Below the pieces are notes generated by a model. That model was not told where the DNA came from and did no database searches. It saw nothing but the letters and a program-made list of their open reading frames with translations. The position numbers were made by a program, and so were the translations under genes. Shown piece by piece: positions 7,806-15,601 of a stretch of DNA of 64,000 nt (position 1 is its first letter; every line of letters begins with the position of its first letter). The DNA is from Athalassotoga sp049965695. GTDB lineage: Bacteria > Thermotogota > Thermotogae > Mesoaciditogales > Mesoaciditogaceae. The stretch covers positions 13,319-77,318 of the forward strand of contig NZ_JBMFWB010000007.1 of NCBI RefSeq assembly GCF_049965695.1, written 5' to 3'.

Positions 7806-8822
7806 ATGAGAAAACGCAACATCATAATACTTATTTTCACGGTGGTAATCGTGGGAAGTGTTATAGCATCTATCTTTCTTACGAAAGTTCCGCCAAAATA
7901 TTACACCCGTTACGGCGTTGAACTTGGTACCAACGTTGAAATATCTTACGCCACGAGAAAAGGAAATGCTAAAGAAATTGTCGATAAAATGTTCAGTGAG
8001 TTTGATGAATACGATCGCATTTTCGATCCCTGGATTGCCGGATCCGAACTTTACAACCTCAACCACTCAAATGGAAAATGGGTCAAAGTTTCTCCGGATT
8101 TACTTTATGTTATAAAGGCATCGATGAATTTCGCCCAACTTACAGATGGCACCTTCGATCCCACCATAGGAAGGCTTGTTCCTTTATGGGGTTTCAACAC
8201 AGACAACACAAAATCCTGGCATTTACCGACTTCTGATGAAATACAGGAATCTTTAAAACATGTTGGCTACAAAAACGTTGAGATAAACGGAAATGAAGTA
8301 AGACTTTTGAACGGCGTATGGCTTGATCTTAACGGAATGATGGAAGGATACATAGATCAGATGCTGATAGACATGGCTAAACAAAATGATCCAGAATCTT
8401 CAGGATTTGTAGATGTTGGCGGTACGGTTGGAATAATAGGGCCAAAATACGGTAATCAACCGTGGATAATTGGAATTCAAAATCCAAGGGGAAATTCGAA
8501 TGATTCTATAGCTTACGTTAAACTTTACAGCGGCTATGTTGGAACGTCCGGAGACTACGAAAGATACATAATTGTCGATGGCAAAAGATATTACCACATA
8601 TTCGATCCAAAAACCGGTTATTCCAACGACTATTTTGAATCTGTAACCACCGTCTCGACCAGATCGATATTTTCGGATGGCTTTGGGGTATTTTCCATGG
8701 TTGCGGGACAATCCGCGATGGAGAAAATGGCTTCTAAATTGGGAGTCGCGTATTACGCGATAAACGAACAGGGCCAGGTAATTAAAAATGAAGAATGGCA
8801 AAAATACGAATACAAACCGTAA
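7806..8822 (+). CDS. ApbE-like protein with altered active site (paralog of the upstream ApbE)
   Basis: A paralog of the ApbE at 6265 with the same length and anchor (helix about residues 6-24), clearly from a tandem duplication split by the Gx transporter gene. Catalytic motifs have changed: GGIAKGYA is NGMMEGYI (176-183, Lys to Glu), GGD is GGT (205-207), and in the DAFGT metal-site motif the Thr is Val (D291, V295). The scaffold around these sites is conserved, for example GIIGPKYGNQPW and TSGDYERYI. By family knowledge FMN transfer should be lost or changed. It may act as a regulatory partner or bind another nucleotide. Ribosome site AAAGGAAG. Confidence 0.85.
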   Translation: MRKRNIIILIFTVVIVGSVIASIFLTKVPPKYYTRYGVELGTNVEISYATRKGNAKEIVDKMFSEFDEYDRIFDPWIAGSELYNLNHSNGKWVKVSPDLLYVIKASMNFAQLTDGTFDPTIGRLVPLWGFNTDNTKSWHLPTSDEIQESLKHVGYKNVEINGNEVRLLNGVWLDLNGMMEGYIDQMLIDMAKQNDPESSGFVDVGGTVGIIGPKYGNQPWIIGIQNPRGNSNDSIAYVKLYSGYVGTSGDYERYIIVDGKRYYHIFDPKTGYSNDYFESVTTVSTRSIFSDGFGVFSMVAGQSAMEKMASKLGVAYYAINEQGQVIKNEEWQKYEYKP

Positions 8823-9219
8823 AATATTTTCAAAATGGGATCTCATCCTGCTTATTTTCTTAATAGCGGGTTTCGGATTGTGGATTGGCTTCAGACAATT
8901 TGCCCCGGCGGCCGCAAAAGCAGTTGTTTTGCTTGATGGAAAACTGTATGAAGTCATACCATTGAATAAAAATGCATACTACAAAGTTTACAGAGGAGAT
9001 ACGTATCTCATGACACTTGAAACAAAGCCGGGATCCATAAGAGCGACCTATTCAACAAACTGGATCTTTCCGGAGACCGAGACAAATCAGGTGAGTGTTG
9101 CGACGGGATGGATATCCAAAGAAGGTGAAACTATAATAAGCATTCCAAACAAGATAGTCGTATACACGGAAGGCACGAAAGAAAAAACCACCTACGATGC
9201 AATGACTTTCCAAAATTGA
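8788..9219 (+). CDS. NusG domain II-containing membrane-anchored protein
   Basis: A 143-residue protein with one N-terminal membrane helix (about residues 18-36) and an extracytoplasmic domain resembling NusG_II (AVVLLDGKLYEVIPLN ... GSIRATYSTNWIFPE ... VSVATGWISKEGETIISIPNKIVV). The domain is typically encoded next to apbE and Gx transporter genes. It overlaps the altered apbE by 35 bases, so it is probably co-transcribed. Its biochemical role is unknown; together the genes suggest assembly of an extracytoplasmic redox or flavin system. Confidence 0.78.
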   Translation: MKNGKNTNTNRKIFSKWDLILLIFLIAGFGLWIGFRQFAPAAAKAVVLLDGKLYEVIPLNKNAYYKVYRGDTYLMTLETKPGSIRATYSTNWIFPETETNQVSVATGWISKEGETIISIPNKIVVYTEGTKEKTTYDAMTFQN

Positions 9220-9229
9220 AGGTGATAAG

Positions 9230-9787
9230 ATGATAACTTTAGCATCCTCTTCTCCAAGAAGAAAAGCATTGATTCAAAAAATTTTCAAAGAAATCGAAGT
9301 TGTACATCCCAACGCAGATGAATCGATTTTAGAAGGTGAATCAGCACGCGAAATGGTGCTAAGACTTTCGAGAATAAAGGCTGATTCAATACAACGTGAT
9401 AACATCGTGCTTGCGGCAGACACAACCGTCGAAATTGACGGGATTATTCTCGGAAAACCGGAAAATCCGGATGATGCGGTTAGAATGCTTAAAATGCTGT
9501 CGGGTAAATGGCACACGGTTTACACAGGCGTTTGCATAAAATACAAAGAAGAAAAAATCAATTTCATCGAATCAACAGATGTGAAGTTTTACGATCTTGA
9601 CGATGAAACAATAAGAGCATACGTCAAAACAGGTTTGCCTCTTGACAAAGCCGGTGCATATGGCGTTCAGGAAGAAATGGGAATGATACTCGTCGAAAGA
9701 ATAGAAGGAGATTTTTTCAACGTTGTGGGATTGCCGATTTCAAGGATATGGTGGGAGATGAAGAAAAGAAGGATGTTTGACATTTAA
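9230..9787 (+). CDS. maf: Maf family nucleoside triphosphate pyrophosphatase
   Basis: House-cleaning pyrophosphatase that hydrolyses non-canonical or surplus NTPs (dTTP/UTP or m7GTP depending on subtype). It has the N-terminal ASSSPRRKAL loop, ADTTVEIDG, LGKPENPDDAVRML, SGKWHTVYTGV and the C-terminal KAGAYGVQ segment. Length (185) is standard. ATG 9230 follows AAGGTGAT. Its 3' end contains the -35 box of the downstream feo promoter. Confidence 0.93.
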   Translation: MITLASSSPRRKALIQKIFKEIEVVHPNADESILEGESAREMVLRLSRIKADSIQRDNIVLAADTTVEIDGIILGKPENPDDAVRMLKMLSGKWHTVYTGVCIKYKEEKINFIESTDVKFYDLDDETIRAYVKTGLPLDKAGAYGVQEEMGMILVERIEGDFFNVVGLPISRIWWEMKKRRMFDI

Positions 9788-9830
9788 ATCCCTCTATGAT
9801 AGAATCTTATTGAGATTGATTCTCAATAAG
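9777..9830 (+). promoter_or_regulatory. feo promoter with Fur-like palindromic operator
   Basis: A perfect -35 TTGACA (9777-9782) and a -10 TAGAAT (9800-9805) are 17 bases apart. Directly after the -10 box is a perfect 10-base inverted repeat, CTTATTGAGA (9806-9815), 5-base spacer, TCTCAATAAG (9821-9830), whose core TGAGA...TCTCA resembles Fur-type iron boxes. A repressor there would cover the transcription start. Genes downstream are feoA and feoB, so iron repression is the natural reading. Whether Fur, DtxR or another family binds cannot be told from sequence. Confidence 0.82.
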
Positions 9831-9833
9831 GAG

Positions 9834-10292
9834 ATGGTCGGAATAATATCCCTTGATATATGTCCCGAAAATACACGTTGCATTTTGATCGAATCTGATC
9901 TTTCTGATTCTTTAAAATCAAAACTCATGAGTTTGGGATGGCTCCCCGGTCGTGAAATAAAAGTTATAAGAAGGGCTCCATTCGGAGATCCAACCATTTA
10001 TCTTGTTGACTCAACGGAAATATCTCTCAGGCAAGACGAAAGTAAGATGATAAAGGTTGAACCACTTTATCCCGCACCGCTTTCTGTCGTACCGAAAGGC
10101 ACTTACGTAGTTTTGAATTTCACGGCAGGAAAATTTTTCTCCGATAAGGTTAGAAATTTGGGAATTGAAATCGGAAAAGAAATCCAGGTGCTTTCCGATC
10201 CTTCTAATTGTAAAATTTTGATCATGGCAAACGGGAAAAAACTTTTAATAGGTCATGGAATGGGGCAAAAAATCCTGGTGAAGGTGCGATGA
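9834..10292 (+). CDS. feoA: FeoA-like protein with two SH3-like domains
   Basis: Accessory protein for ferrous iron uptake by FeoB. Unlike the usual ~75-residue FeoA, this ~152-residue protein has two FeoA-type units: the first about residues 1-70 (KLMSLGWLPGREIKVIRRAPFGDP) and the second about 75-150 (KVRNLGIEIGKEIQVLSDPS ... GHGMGQKILV). The start is unclear: ATG 9834 directly abuts AAGGAG (9828-9833), which is too close, and the operator overlaps this site. In-frame ATA codons at 9843 and 9846 are better spaced from it. It overlaps feoB by 4 bases. Confidence 0.82.
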   Translation: MVGIISLDICPENTRCILIESDLSDSLKSKLMSLGWLPGREIKVIRRAPFGDPTIYLVDSTEISLRQDESKMIKVEPLYPAPLSVVPKGTYVVLNFTAGKFFSDKVRNLGIEIGKEIQVLSDPSNCKILIMANGKKLLIGHGMGQKILVKVR

Positions 10293-12211
10293 AAGAAATA
10301 ACCATTGCTCTAATGGGAAATCCCAATGTGGGGAAAACATCGCTTTTCAACGCACTTACAGGTGCTCATCAATATGTGGCAAACTGGCCGGGTGTTACGG
10401 TTGAAAAAAAGACGGGCATTTTAAAATGGAAGGATTACAACGTGAATGTTGTGGACCTTCCGGGCATATACACGCTGAACGCAAAAAGCATCGATGAACA
10501 GGTTGCCCGTGATTACCTCGTTAATGAAAAACCGGATGTCATCTTCAACATCATTGACGGTACGAATTTAAGGAGAAACCTCTATCTTACGATTCAGATA
10601 ATAGAAACAGGCATAAAGACAGTTCTTATTGTGAACCAAATGGACGAGGTTAAAAATCTTGATATAAAAATAGATACGCGTGAACTTTCAAAAAGGCTTG
10701 GCATACAAGTCGTTGAAACGATCGCCACAAAGGGAATAAACGTTGACGATTTAATGAAGTTTGTCTTTGTTCAGAATGAAAAGACAAAATACATGATATA
10801 TCCCGATGACCTTGAAAATAAGTTTTCATCTATTCAAGATTTGATTTCGAAGAATCAAAATCTGCGATCTTTTCCTTCACGATGGCTTTCAATCGCTTTA
10901 GAAGAAAAAGACTCGTACGCGATGTCGATTGCCCAGAAAGCGGGAATAAACTTAGTCAACTTTTCAGATAAAGATATACCTTTGAAAATAGCAAAAGCGA
11001 GGTATGACTTCATCGATTCGATAGTAAAACAGATTGAGGTCAGGCCAAAAGAAATGTGGACTCTGACAGATGCGCTTGATCACGTTTTTACGCACAAAGT
11101 TCTCGGTATACCCATCTTCATTTCCGTGATGTGGATGATCTTCGAATTCACCTTTTCAGTTTCCATGCCGCTTAGCGATCTTTTAAGCAAAGGGTTCGAT
11201 ACACTTGGGAGTTACGCACATTCTATACCGGGCTGGTTTGGATCTTTCATAGGAGACGGACTTATATCGGGAGTCGGATCTGTGCTTACCTTCGTTCCGT
11301 TGATCTTTTTTCTCTTTTTCTCTATGGGAATTCTCGAAGATTCCGGTTACATGTCGAGAGCGGCCTTTTTGATCGACAGGATAATGCACAGGTTCAAGTT
11401 AAGCGGAAGAGCCTTTATTCCTTTGCTTTTGGGTTTTGGTTGCAACGCTTCGGCCATAATGACAACCAGAACTCTTGAAGGAGAAAAAGAAAGGCTTGTT
11501 TCGGTACTTATAAATCCATTTGCCACGTGCAGCGCGCGTCTTCCGATTTACGTTGTTTTATCGGCGGCCTTTTTCGGATCGCTTGGAGGTTTTGCGATCT
11601 TTTCTATTTATTTGATAAGCATATTTGTTGCTCTTACGATGGCAGTTGTGTTCAATTTCATACTTAAAAACAAAGAAAATTCTCCATTCATAATAGAGAT
11701 GCCGAGATACAAATTGCCAACCGCCAGAGGTCTTGGAATATACACATGGTCAAGAGGAAAACATTTTTTAAAAAAGGCGGGAGGTATAATTCTCGGAGCC
11801 ACCGCGGTTGTCTGGCTCCTTTCAAATCTCCCTCCGAATTCATCAATTGGAAATTCTTTTGCCGCACAAATAGGAAAAACTATCTCTCCGATTTTAGCAC
11901 CTCTTGGCTTTGACTGGCACGTGACTTTATCTTTGATCTTTGGAGGCGTTGCAAAGGAGGTCACGGTTACCACTCTTGGAACTTTTGCAAATGGAAATAT
12001 TGAATCCTTCTTACCGACGATTTTAAATCCGGTTACCGCTTACGCACTTATGCTTTTTGCTTTGCTTTACATCCCGTGTGCCGCAACTCAGGCAACGATG
12101 AAAATGGAAACGGGCAGTTACAAATGGCCTATTTTTTCGGTCATTTGGAGTCTTTCCCTTGCTTACGCCACCGCTTTTGTCTTTGAAAAAATAGCCTATC
12201 TGGTGATTTGA
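10289..12211 (+). CDS. feoB: Ferrous iron transporter FeoB
   Basis: Inner-membrane ferrous iron transporter with a cytoplasmic G domain. G1 GNPNVGKTS (about 10-18), G3 DLPGIY and G4 NQMD are present, and the GDP-dissociation-inhibitor-like helical region runs to about 250. The membrane core follows with two gate-like halves (for example GFGCNASAIMTTRTLEGEKERL and PCAATQATMKMETGS). At 640 residues it is near the short end of the family, without an obvious cysteine-rich C-terminal tail. It overlaps feoA and lies under the palindromic operator upstream of it. Confidence 0.96.
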   Translation: MKEITIALMGNPNVGKTSLFNALTGAHQYVANWPGVTVEKKTGILKWKDYNVNVVDLPGIYTLNAKSIDEQVARDYLVNEKPDVIFNIIDGTNLRRNLYLTIQIIETGIKTVLIVNQMDEVKNLDIKIDTRELSKRLGIQVVETIATKGINVDDLMKFVFVQNEKTKYMIYPDDLENKFSSIQDLISKNQNLRSFPSRWLSIALEEKDSYAMSIAQKAGINLVNFSDKDIPLKIAKARYDFIDSIVKQIEVRPKEMWTLTDALDHVFTHKVLGIPIFISVMWMIFEFTFSVSMPLSDLLSKGFDTLGSYAHSIPGWFGSFIGDGLISGVGSVLTFVPLIFFLFFSMGILEDSGYMSRAAFLIDRIMHRFKLSGRAFIPLLLGFGCNASAIMTTRTLEGEKERLVSVLINPFATCSARLPIYVVLSAAFFGSLGGFAIFSIYLISIFVALTMAVVFNFILKNKENSPFIIEMPRYKLPTARGLGIYTWSRGKHFLKKAGGIILGATAVVWLLSNLPPNSSIGNSFAAQIGKTISPILAPLGFDWHVTLSLIFGGVAKEVTVTTLGTFANGNIESFLPTILNPVTAYALMLFALLYIPCAATQATMKMETGSYKWPIFSVIWSLSLAYATAFVFEKIAYLVI

Positions 12212-12212
12212 T

Positions 12213-12578
12213 ATGTTCAAATTGATGATTTTAGCATCCTTCGGATATGCGGTCTTGACCATTTTTATGGTACTTTCTCGGGATTACATGGATGCTTTTG
12301 TCGCTTTAACGATAACCCTCATCTTCATTTTCGGGCTTTCCGATGTGCTTAACAACAAAAAAAGTGGAACCGCCCATGCGATAACAGGCAGCATCATAGG
12401 ACTTATTTTTGAAACTTACTACGTAATAGCACTTTTGGCAGCGGCCTTTGATGACCTTATAAACAACGGCACTTTTGAATTCAAACCGTTGTCGAATTTT
12501 TTTATAGCCATGGTGCTTTTCGTTTTTAATTTGTACCTTTTCTTTCATCTGAGAGTTGAATTTAAAAATAAAAAGTGA
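12213..12578 (+). CDS. Small membrane protein of unknown function, third gene of the feo operon
   Basis: A 121-residue protein I do not recognise. It has about four hydrophobic segments (residues ~2-20, 28-46, 56-80, 93-113) and a basic C-terminus. It starts one base after the feoB stop, so it is almost certainly co-transcribed and under the same operator. A role in iron uptake is inferred from position only. Confidence 0.7.
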   Translation: MFKLMILASFGYAVLTIFMVLSRDYMDAFVALTITLIFIFGLSDVLNNKKSGTAHAITGSIIGLIFETYYVIALLAAAFDDLINNGTFEFKPLSNFFIAMVLFVFNLYLFFHLRVEFKNKK

Positions 12579-12647
12579 ATTTGTTTTGACGCAATTTGAG
12601 GGGTTGATTTTCCTTGATTTGAAATGATAATATATGATATGTGTTAG

Positions 12648-12724
12648 GGCGACGTAGCCAAGAGGTCAAAGGCGAGGGTCTGCAAAATCCTTATTCATGG
12701 GTTCAAATCCCATCGTCGCCTCCA
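12648..12724 (+). tRNA. tRNA-Cys (GCA anticodon), CCA encoded
   Basis: Acceptor stem GGCGACG (12648-12654) pairs perfectly with CGTCGCC (12714-12720). The anticodon loop CTGCAAA gives anticodon GCA; the T arm is ATGGG-TTCAAAT-CCCAT. The discriminator base is T at 12721, as expected for cysteine tRNA, followed by a genomic CCA (12722-12724). AT-rich sequence with TGATAATAT (12625-12633) upstream may hold the promoter. Confidence 0.95.
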
Positions 12725-12731
12725 GAGTTAG

Positions 12732-12824
12732 CCACTGTTTTAGTGGTTCACATCGAACAAAAGTCATATTCTTTTTTCGATACAGGAACAAATTATCTCC
12801 CTCATTTTGAGGGGGAATTTTTTT
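12732..12824 (+). terminator. tRNA-Cys trailer hairpin and intrinsic terminator
   Basis: A hairpin CCACT-GTTTT-AGTGG (12732-12746) follows the tRNA directly. About 50 bases on, CCCTC-ATTTT-GAGGG (12799-12813) is followed by a run of seven T (12818-12824), a good rho-independent terminator for the plus strand. Confidence 0.7.
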
Positions 12825-12840
12825 AATTCGGCATATATGG

Positions 12841-13317
12841 TTAAATTTTTGGAGTGAAAAATTTTTTCTTTAAAATCCACAAAACAAATGCTATTGCAGA
12901 TATGACGATTAAAAAAATTATCCTGTCAAAATCTATTGTGTGGACGATTTTTTCTCCCGGAATGATTTTAACTATTTTCGAAACGTCAAATTCCATGTCT
13001 CCGTCGTGTTTCAAAGACATGGCAACAAAAGTTCCCTCGACTGTCAAAAGATCGCCTTTAAAATCATAACTTGCCGTGTATTTTATCTGCCTTGCAAGAG
13101 AATAAGGCATCCAAAAGCCCAAAGTTTGAGTGCCGTCTGTCATGTTGACCCACGCGTAGTCTCCCCTTCTCATAACGCTACCGACGGCCTGACCCTGGAC
13201 TGTTAAAAATTTTCCATCGTACGCAGATGGATTGTTTATCATATCGGATATAGTCGGCATGGCAAAAATCACAGACACAAAAAAGATCATAAATATAAGA
13301 AAGACAAAATGCTTCAT
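12841..13317 (-). CDS. Secreted or membrane-anchored OB-fold protein of unknown function
   Basis: A 158-residue protein with an N-terminal signal or anchor (about 1-20), a ~100-residue OB-fold-like domain (NPSAYDGKFLTVQGQAVG, GDYAWVNMTDGT, LGFWMP, LTVEGTFV) and a C-terminal helix (about 130-150) followed by basic residues. Similar proteins are sometimes labelled DNA-binding because of the fold, but the topology puts the domain outside the cytoplasm. Its start overlaps the trkH stop by 4 bases, so it is the last gene of the Trk operon. Function unknown. Confidence 0.72.
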   Translation of the reverse strand: MKHFVFLIFMIFFVSVIFAMPTISDMINNPSAYDGKFLTVQGQAVGSVMRRGDYAWVNMTDGTQTLGFWMPYSLARQIKYTASYDFKGDLLTVEGTFVAMSLKHDGDMEFDVSKIVKIIPGEKIVHTIDFDRIIFLIVISAIAFVLWILKKKFFTPKI

Positions 13318-14813
13318 CTTCTTTTTGCTCCCATAAAGGGATAGGCAACAAAGGCTATAACGGCCATGAATTCAAGTCTGCCAACCCACATCAAAATTAT
13401 GAAAAGCACTTTCAGCACGTCCGGCATCGATGGCGATGTTATCCCCGTTGACAGTCCAACATTTCCAAGAGCCGATGCAACTTCAAATGCGGCCTTTTCT
13501 ATCGGATATTTGTAAATGAGCGTTATTATAAGCCCTACAACGAATGAAAGAATGTACATCATCGTTATGACCATGGCATTTTTGATGACTTCGTTATCGA
13601 GATCGATATCTTCCTGATTATGAAATTTCTGCACTTTGATGGTTTTTGACGACATGAAAAGTTTTTTTGTCTCGAAAACAAATGATTTGGCGATTATGCC
13701 GATTCTCATTCCCTTTATTCCTCCGGCAGTCGAACTTGTACTTCCACCTATAAGCATTGCGATCGTTATGCCGACCATGGCAAGTGTTCCCCATGATCCG
13801 AACTGTGAAGGGTATATGTTCATAAAGCCGGTCGTCGTGTGCGCGGAAATCAACTGATAAAATCCTTTCGTAAAGAGAATGACTGCATTTGGATAGACGT
13901 TATTCCTCACAAGGCCAACTGCAACTATGGTAAAGGTTATAAGAACGGTTATGAAAAAAGACTGTGTTTCTATGTTTTTATATATCTCTTTTCTGTTTTT
14001 GTTCATTACAGCGTAGTGAAGTGCGAAATTGAAAGAACCTATTATGAAGATCACCATAGTTATAAGCATGTAAAGCATGCTGTGATAATAAAGAATGTTT
14101 TGTGAATGCGGGGCAAAACCTCCCGTACTCCATGCTGACATGAAGATCCATATACCGTTCAAAAGTGCGCTTACAGGTTTTAGCCCTATAACAAGGCCTG
14201 CGATGAAGAGGGCGATAGTTCCGACGGCAAGATATATAAGACTGATATCCCATATTGCCCTTGCAGTTTTTGTAAAACTCGGAAGAAGTTTCTCGCTTTT
14301 TCCTTCTCCTATGTACATCATATACCCGCCACGCATGCCTATGAGAAAACTTAACGAAAGAACGATCATACCCTGACCGCCGACAAACGTAAGAAGTGCC
14401 CTCCACATGTTCATTCCTATCGAAAGATCGTACATCCTTTGAATCAGCACGAGACCCGTCGTTGTAAAGCCACTCATGACATCAAAGACGGCATCCAAAA
14501 ATGAAAGGTAATGACCGGAAAGATATCCGGGAATCGCATCGATGATAATAAGAATTATCCATGCGTACGCCGCTATGAACATTCCATGAAGCCAATCCAT
14601 TTCCTTTTGATGATCCCGACACAAAATCTCAAGCGTGAATCCGAAAACGAAAGAGATGGCCATTCCTATTCCAAAATCTATGGCCGTGTTCCATTCTTCG
14701 AAGATCAAAGCCGTAACAAGCGGGATTGTCATTACCCATCCCATCGTCTCGACTATCTTTGCGGTGTAGTAATTTATTATTTTTAAATCCGAATAAACCG
14801 TCTTTTTGCTCAT
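13314..14813 (-). CDS. trkH: Trk/Ktr potassium uptake transmembrane subunit TrkH
   Basis: Ion-conducting subunit of a Trk/Ktr potassium uptake system, built of four pore-loop repeats with selectivity-filter-like segments. These are visible as FTTTGL (about 115), WSTGGF, HTTTGF and LGNVGLS near the C-terminus. Length (499) is typical of TrkH. It is gated by the two TrkA-type proteins encoded upstream. The start comes one base after the stop of a 40-codon membrane gene. The C-terminus overlaps the OB-fold gene. Confidence 0.94.
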   Translation of the reverse strand: MSKKTVYSDLKIINYYTAKIVETMGWVMTIPLVTALIFEEWNTAIDFGIGMAISFVFGFTLEILCRDHQKEMDWLHGMFIAAYAWIILIIIDAIPGYLSGHYLSFLDAVFDVMSGFTTTGLVLIQRMYDLSIGMNMWRALLTFVGGQGMIVLSLSFLIGMRGGYMMYIGEGKSEKLLPSFTKTARAIWDISLIYLAVGTIALFIAGLVIGLKPVSALLNGIWIFMSAWSTGGFAPHSQNILYYHSMLYMLITMVIFIIGSFNFALHYAVMNKNRKEIYKNIETQSFFITVLITFTIVAVGLVRNNVYPNAVILFTKGFYQLISAHTTTGFMNIYPSQFGSWGTLAMVGITIAMLIGGSTSSTAGGIKGMRIGIIAKSFVFETKKLFMSSKTIKVQKFHNQEDIDLDNEVIKNAMVITMMYILSFVVGLIITLIYKYPIEKAAFEVASALGNVGLSTGITSPSMPDVLKVLFIILMWVGRLEFMAVIAFVAYPFMGAKRR

Positions 14814-14814
14814 A

Positions 14815-14937
14815 TCAGCGGGTGATCAAATATCCTATCAAAAGAGCGACTCCGATGAGGACGGCAGAATATCCTACTTCTATTAAAATTCCTATCGAGG
14901 TATCTTTAAACTTTTCAATTTTTTGCCTCATTTTCAT
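14815..14937 (-). CDS. Small single-span membrane protein inside the trk operon (40 residues)
   Basis: The minus strand encodes 40 residues: a basic N-terminus (MKMRQKIEKFKDTS), one membrane helix (about residues 15-37, IGILIEVGYSAVLIGVALLI) and a basic end (TR). It starts at ATG 14937 or 14931, overlapping the end of trkA in another frame, behind GGCAGGTGATG, and stops one base before the trkH ATG. Without it the 100-base gap would be unusual for this compact operon. It is not an obvious family member. Position suggests a subunit or regulator of the channel, comparable in size to KdpF. Confidence 0.65.
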   Translation of the reverse strand: MKMRQKIEKFKDTSIGILIEVGYSAVLIGVALLIGYLITR

Positions 14938-15601
14938 CACCTGCCCCGACAAGAACGGCTTTTATCTCGTCAATTTTGTCTTTCCTCGACATTATTATGA
15001 CAAGGTCATTTTCATCGATTTGCGTATCACCTCTTGGTACTATTGGCTTGTCTGCTTTTATAACAGTTATGATTATGCTGTCTCTCGGCAATTTGATTTC
15101 CATTATTTTTTTGCCATCGGATGGAGAATTGTGCGGTATTTTTATCTCCAAAATATTGAGATCGCCATGGTAAAAGGTCAAAAGTGATCTTATCGCTCCA
15201 AGCACAACTTCCTGCTCGATGACATTTGCAATGAATGCCGTCGAACAAACGACGTTGTCAACACCCAAAGATTTGAGCACACCTTCATTCTTTGGGTTGT
15301 TAACTCTTGCTATCGTTTTGGGGATGTTGAAATTTTTCTTTGCGATCTGACAAGAGATGAGATTTACTTCGTCTTTTCCGGTAACTGCAGCAATAACATC
15401 CGCCTCTTCGACGCCTGCTTCTTTAAGGTCGTTAATTTCCGTTCCATCACCGTTTATGACATTTACGCTGTCCATCTCTTCTGCAATTGCCGCACATTTG
15501 ACAGGATCCTTTTCCACAACCGAGATCTTGTGCTTTTTCCCGTAAAGTGTCTTGAGAAGATAGTACCCTACCTTACCTCCACCAACGATTATTATCTTCA
15601 C
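14915..15601 (-). CDS. trkA: TrkA-type potassium channel regulator (second TrkA)
   Basis: Cytoplasmic RCK protein that binds NAD(H) or adenine nucleotides and gates TrkH. The N-terminal Rossmann motif GGGKVGYYLLKTL (about 7-19), acidic VVEKD, and INGDG (nucleotide ribose contacts) are clear; a TrkA_C domain follows from about residue 135 to 219. It is a single RCK unit of 228 residues. It overlaps the upstream trkA by 4 bases and the small membrane gene by 23 bases. Confidence 0.92.
   Translation of the reverse strand: MKIIIVGGGKVGYYLLKTLYGKKHKISVVEKDPVKCAAIAEEMDSVNVINGDGTEINDLKEAGVEEADVIAAVTGKDEVNLISCQIAKKNFNIPKTIARVNNPKNEGVLKSLGVDNVVCSTAFIANVIEQEVVLGAIRSLLTFYHGDLNILEIKIPHNSPSDGKKIMEIKLPRDSIIITVIKADKPIVPRGDTQIDENDLVIIMSRKDKIDEIKAVLVGAGDENEAKN

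Noticed and set aside
12641..12826. Small open frame over the tRNA-Cys region
   Set aside because: It is the tRNA gene and its terminator read as codons.
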